From: an uncultured Collinsella sp.
GTDB lineage: Bacteria; Actinomycetota; Coriobacteriia; Coriobacteriales; Coriobacteriaceae
Direction: 5' to 3'
NCBI GenBank assembly: GCA_959596495.1
Contig: CAUFXK010000042.1
Span: 1-16,133, forward strand
Length of the DNA: 16,133 bases
Below are positions 13,216-16,133 of this stretch, piece after piece. The notes below the pieces were generated by a model. It searched no databases. It had not been told where the DNA came from and saw only the letters and a list, made by a program, of their open reading frames with translations. The position numbers and the translations under genes are program-made. Within the stretch, counting starts at the first letter, position 1. The number at the start of each line of letters is the position of its first letter.

Positions 13216-15957
13216 GTGGCAGACGATATCATCAACAACGAGGGTGTGGACGAGGCCGGCGACGCCGGCATGCCCGATGATCTGAAGCGCCTGCTCGCCC
13301 GCGCTGAGCAGGGCGAGGACGGCGATCCGAATTCCTATAACCCCGACGCCGAGGATGAAGAGGATGAGGATGACGACGCTGAGCTCGAGGAGAGCTTCGG
13401 TGCGGTCGACCGCGGCGCCTCGGCCGGCGAGGATATCAACGGCGGTCAGCTCCAGATTTCGGAGTTCGGCCGCGAGATGAAGCAGTCGTTCATCGAGTAC
13501 TCGATGTCGGTCATCACGGCGCGCGCCCTGCCGGACGTGCGCGACGGCCTAAAGCCGGTGCACCGCCGCATCCTGTACGCCATGAACGAGAGCGGCATCT
13601 ACCCCAACCGCCCGCATAAGAAGTCGGCCTGGACGGTCGGCGAAGTTATCGGCAAGTACCATCCGCACGGTGACTCCGCGGTTTACGAGGCCATGGTTCG
13701 TCTGGCGCAGTGGTTCTCCATGCGCACACCGCTCATCGATGGCCACGGCAACTTCGGCAACATCGATGGCGACGGCGCGGCGGCCATGCGTTATACCGAG
13801 AGCCGCCTGGCAAAGCCTGCCATGGAGCTGCTGCGCGACCTGCAAAAGGATACCGTCGACTGGCAGCCCAACTACGACGAGTCGCTCGCCGAGCCCGTGG
13901 CGCTGCCCGCACGCTTTCCCAACCTGCTGGTCAACGGTAGTCAGGGCATCGCCGTCGGCATGGCCACCAATATCGCCCCGCATAACCTCACCGAGGCGAT
14001 CGAGGCCACCTGCTACCTGATCGACAATCCCGACGCCACCGTCGACGAGCTTATGCAGATCATGCCTGGTCCGGACTTCCCCACCGGCGCCATCATCATG
14101 GGCAGCGCCGGCATTAGGCAGAGCTATGAGACCGGTCGCGGCTCCATTACCGTGCGTGCCAAGGCTCACGTGGAATCCACCAAGACCGGTCGCAGCCGCC
14201 TGGTCTTTACCGAGATCCCTTACATGGTCAACAAGGGCACCCTGCAGGAGAAGATCGCCCAGCTCGTGAACGACAAGCGCATCGAGGGCATCTCGGACAT
14301 GCGCGACGAGTCCAACCAAAAGGGCATCCGTCTGGTCATCGAGCTCAAGAAGGGCGTCATTCCGCAGGTCGTGCTCAACAACCTGTATAAGTACACCTCG
14401 CTGCAGACGACTTTTGGCGCCAACAACTTGGCGCTCGTCAATGGCGTTCCCAAATGCCTGAGCCTGCGCGAGATGCTGCAGCACTACATCGACCACCAGG
14501 TCGACGTCGTCACCCGCCGCACTCGCTTTGACCTTAAGAAGGCCCAGGCGCGTGCCCATATCCTCGAGGGCTACTTGATGGCTCTCGACCATATCGACGA
14601 GGTCATCAGCATTATCCGTTCCTCGCAGACCGACTCCGAGGCAAGCGGCCGCCTGATCGAGCGCTTTGGCTTTACGCCCGAGCAGACCACGGCCATCCTC
14701 GAGATGAAGCTGCGCCGCCTGACTGGCCTGGAGCGCGACAAGATCCAGGAAGAGCTGGACGGTCTGCGCCGCGCCATTGCCTACTACGAGGACCTGCTGG
14801 CGCATGAGGAGAAGATCCTGGGCGTCATCAAGGAGGAGATGCGTGAGATTTCGAAAAAGTTCGGCGACAAACGCCGCACCGAGATCAGCCATGTCGAAAA
14901 GGATCTGGATGTCGAGGACCTCATCGCCGACGAGGACATGGTCGTGACCATCACCCACACCGGCTACGTGAAGCGCATCCCGGTGGCTGCCTACCGCGCC
15001 CAGAAGCGCGGCGGCAAGGGCGTGTCGGGCGTCAACCTTAAAGAGGACGACGTCATCGACGAGATGTTTATCGCATCCACGCACGAGTACGTGCTGTTCT
15101 TCTCGAGCAAGGGCAAGGTCTACCGCCTGAAGGTACACGAGCTGCCGGTGGGTACGCGCCAGGCGCGTGGCACCGCGATCGTCAACCTGCTGCCCTTTGA
15201 GGAAGGCGAGAAGATCGCGAGCGTCATCAGCTGCCGCGAGTTCCCCGCCGACGAGTACCTGATGTTTGCCACCAAGAGCGGCATGGTCAAGAAGACCGTG
15301 ATGAGCGCTTACGACCGCAGCCGCCGTGATGGCCTGATCGCCATCAATCTGAGAGACGACGACGCGCTGCTCGCCGTGCGCCGTGTGCGCGAGGGCGACA
15401 AGATCATCCTGGCCACCACTGCGGGCAAGGCGATCATGTTCCCCGAGGACCAGGTTCGCGCCACGGGACGCGACACCAGCGGCGTTCGCGGTATTAGCAT
15501 GAAGGACGGCGTGAGCGTTTTGGGTATGGAGGTTACCAACGGCAACGGCGACCTGTTTGTCATCACCGAGCGCGGCTACGGCAAGCGCACGCCGGTCGCG
15601 GATTACCCGGAGCAGAACCGCGGCGGTCAGGGCGTCTATACCATCCAGATGACCGAGCGTAAGGGTAACCTCGCGGCCATGAAGACGGTGGGCCCGCAGC
15701 ACGAGTTGTTCATCGTGACGGAAGGTGCAACGGTCATTCGCGTCAAGACCGACGAGATCAGCCAGACCGGCCGCGCCACCCAGGGCGTCAAGATGATGTC
15801 CGTCGACGACAACGACCGCGTATGCGCTGTCGCCCGCATGACGGCAGCCAAGGAAAAGCCCGAAGGCGAAGGTGCCGAGGCCGCAGCCGACACCGACGAC
15901 GCCCCAGTCGACCTGGGCGACGGCAACGACATGCCAGAGGATCTCCTAGACGAGTAA
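13216..15957 (+). CDS. gyrA: DNA gyrase subunit A
   Basis: GyrA is the breakage-reunion subunit of gyrase. The product has 913 residues. The catalytic Tyr is Tyr193 in AAAMRYTE. The quinolone-determining region reads HPHGDSAVYE (150-158 region), with Ser154 and Glu158 at the positions of E. coli Ser83 and Asp87, a sensitive-type pair common in Gram-positives. The GyrA box of the wrapping domain is QKRGGKG (596-602), close to the canonical QRRGGKG. Compared with the usual N-terminus, about 75 extra residues precede the conserved REMKQSFIEYSMSVI; they are strongly acidic (EDEEDEDDDAELEE at about 46-59). The C-terminus is acidic as well. The GTG at 13216 is preceded by GAGGAGG, which supports this long start. 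Confidence 0.98.
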   Translation: MADDIINNEGVDEAGDAGMPDDLKRLLARAEQGEDGDPNSYNPDAEDEEDEDDDAELEESFGAVDRGASAGEDINGGQLQISEFGREMKQSFIEYSMSVITARALPDVRDGLKPVHRRILYAMNESGIYPNRPHKKSAWTVGEVIGKYHPHGDSAVYEAMVRLAQWFSMRTPLIDGHGNFGNIDGDGAAAMRYTESRLAKPAMELLRDLQKDTVDWQPNYDESLAEPVALPARFPNLLVNGSQGIAVGMATNIAPHNLTEAIEATCYLIDNPDATVDELMQIMPGPDFPTGAIIMGSAGIRQSYETGRGSITVRAKAHVESTKTGRSRLVFTEIPYMVNKGTLQEKIAQLVNDKRIEGISDMRDESNQKGIRLVIELKKGVIPQVVLNNLYKYTSLQTTFGANNLALVNGVPKCLSLREMLQHYIDHQVDVVTRRTRFDLKKAQARAHILEGYLMALDHIDEVISIIRSSQTDSEASGRLIERFGFTPEQTTAILEMKLRRLTGLERDKIQEELDGLRRAIAYYEDLLAHEEKILGVIKEEMREISKKFGDKRRTEISHVEKDLDVEDLIADEDMVVTITHTGYVKRIPVAAYRAQKRGGKGVSGVNLKEDDVIDEMFIASTHEYVLFFSSKGKVYRLKVHELPVGTRQARGTAIVNLLPFEEGEKIASVISCREFPADEYLMFATKSGMVKKTVMSAYDRSRRDGLIAINLRDDDALLAVRRVREGDKIILATTAGKAIMFPEDQVRATGRDTSGVRGISMKDGVSVLGMEVTNGNGDLFVITERGYGKRTPVADYPEQNRGGQGVYTIQMTERKGNLAAMKTVGPQHELFIVTEGATVIRVKTDEISQTGRATQGVKMMSVDDNDRVCAVARMTAAKEKPEGEGAEAAADTDDAPVDLGDGNDMPEDLLDE

Positions 15958-15997
15958 GAGAAACTAGCTGGTAGAAAATTTCAGACCCCATATATCG

Positions 15998-16030
15998 GCG
16001 GTCGGCGCACTGCGCGCCGACCGCTTTTTT
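15998..16030 (+). terminator. Intrinsic terminator after gyrA
   Basis: A perfect 11-bp GC-rich stem (GCGGTCGGCGC and GCGCCGACCGC, five-base loop) is followed by six T. It lies 41 bp after the gyrA stop and should end the gyrB-gyrA transcript. Confidence 0.95.
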
Positions 16031-16093
16031 GACAATCTTGAACCTCGCGTCGGCCCCGGCTGCCCGGCGGCATGCGAAGTCGATCGCGAGTTC

Positions 16094-16130
16094 CGCACGA
16101 GCCGGAGAGCACTTAATGTGCTCTCCGTGC
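16094..16130. repeat. Inverted repeat at the window end
   Basis: CGGAGAGCAC and GTGCTCTCCG form a perfect 10-bp stem with a TTAAT loop (16103-16127). CGCA and TGCG can extend it beyond a 5-base bulge. No T-run is visible before the window ends, so it may be part of a terminator, a structured leader or an intergenic palindrome. Confidence 0.5.
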
Positions 16131-16133
16131 GAG

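Noticed and set aside
15958..16133. tRNA or rRNA genes after gyrA
   Set aside because: I see no tRNA cloverleaf elements or rRNA sequence in the 176 bases after the gyrA stop; only the terminator and the end hairpin are present.

Overview
This window is the replication-origin neighbourhood of a bacterial chromosome. The order parB-parA-rsmG-jag-yidC-yidD-rnpA-rpmH / dnaA-dnaN-recF-dciA-gyrB-gyrA is the conserved dnaA-proximal core seen in many Gram-positives and Actinomycetota. The GC-rich right arm, the Ala/Pro-rich linker in DnaA and an extra gene before dnaA suggest a member of the Coriobacteriia such as Collinsella. That placement is inference, not a database result.

Left arm, all on the minus strand. 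A strong-looking promoter at 4740-4769 drives rpmH, rnpA, yidD, yidC and jag, and an intrinsic terminator closes this unit after jag at 2489-2520. rsmG, parA and parB follow; parB runs off the window. Three perfect parS sites, exactly 39 bp apart, fill the gap between rsmG and parA. This end is visibly poorer in GC than the gyr end.

Centre and right arm, all on the plus strand. The 345-bp divergent gap (4668-5012) holds DnaA-box-like sequences of the form TTTTCAACA. The first plus-strand gene (5013-6338) is unexpected. It encodes a GHKL-type ATPase domain without a histidine-kinase phosphoacceptor domain, then a 109-residue segment without any charged residue, rich in Gln, Pro and Tyr, then a winged-helix-like domain. 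It lies 15 bp before dnaA and is probably cotranscribed with it. The dnaA-dnaN gap (8061-8298) carries a second set of the same box modules, followed by five DnaA-trio triplets and an AT-rich stretch, so it is the best candidate for the unwinding site. The origin therefore looks bipartite, with related sequence modules on both sides of the ATPase-dnaA pair. Next come dnaN, recF and dciA (helicase-loader family), a terminator, and a gyrB-gyrA unit with its own terminator.

The genes form a coherent set. DnaA, DnaN and DciA start and sustain replication, RecF handles repair, gyrase manages supercoiling, and ParA/ParB/parS segregate the new origins. The left arm supplies ribosome, RNase P and membrane-insertion functions. 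The most unusual items are the ATPase/winged-helix gene, the repeated origin modules, and a near-parS sequence inside dnaA whose two mismatches are both synonymous.
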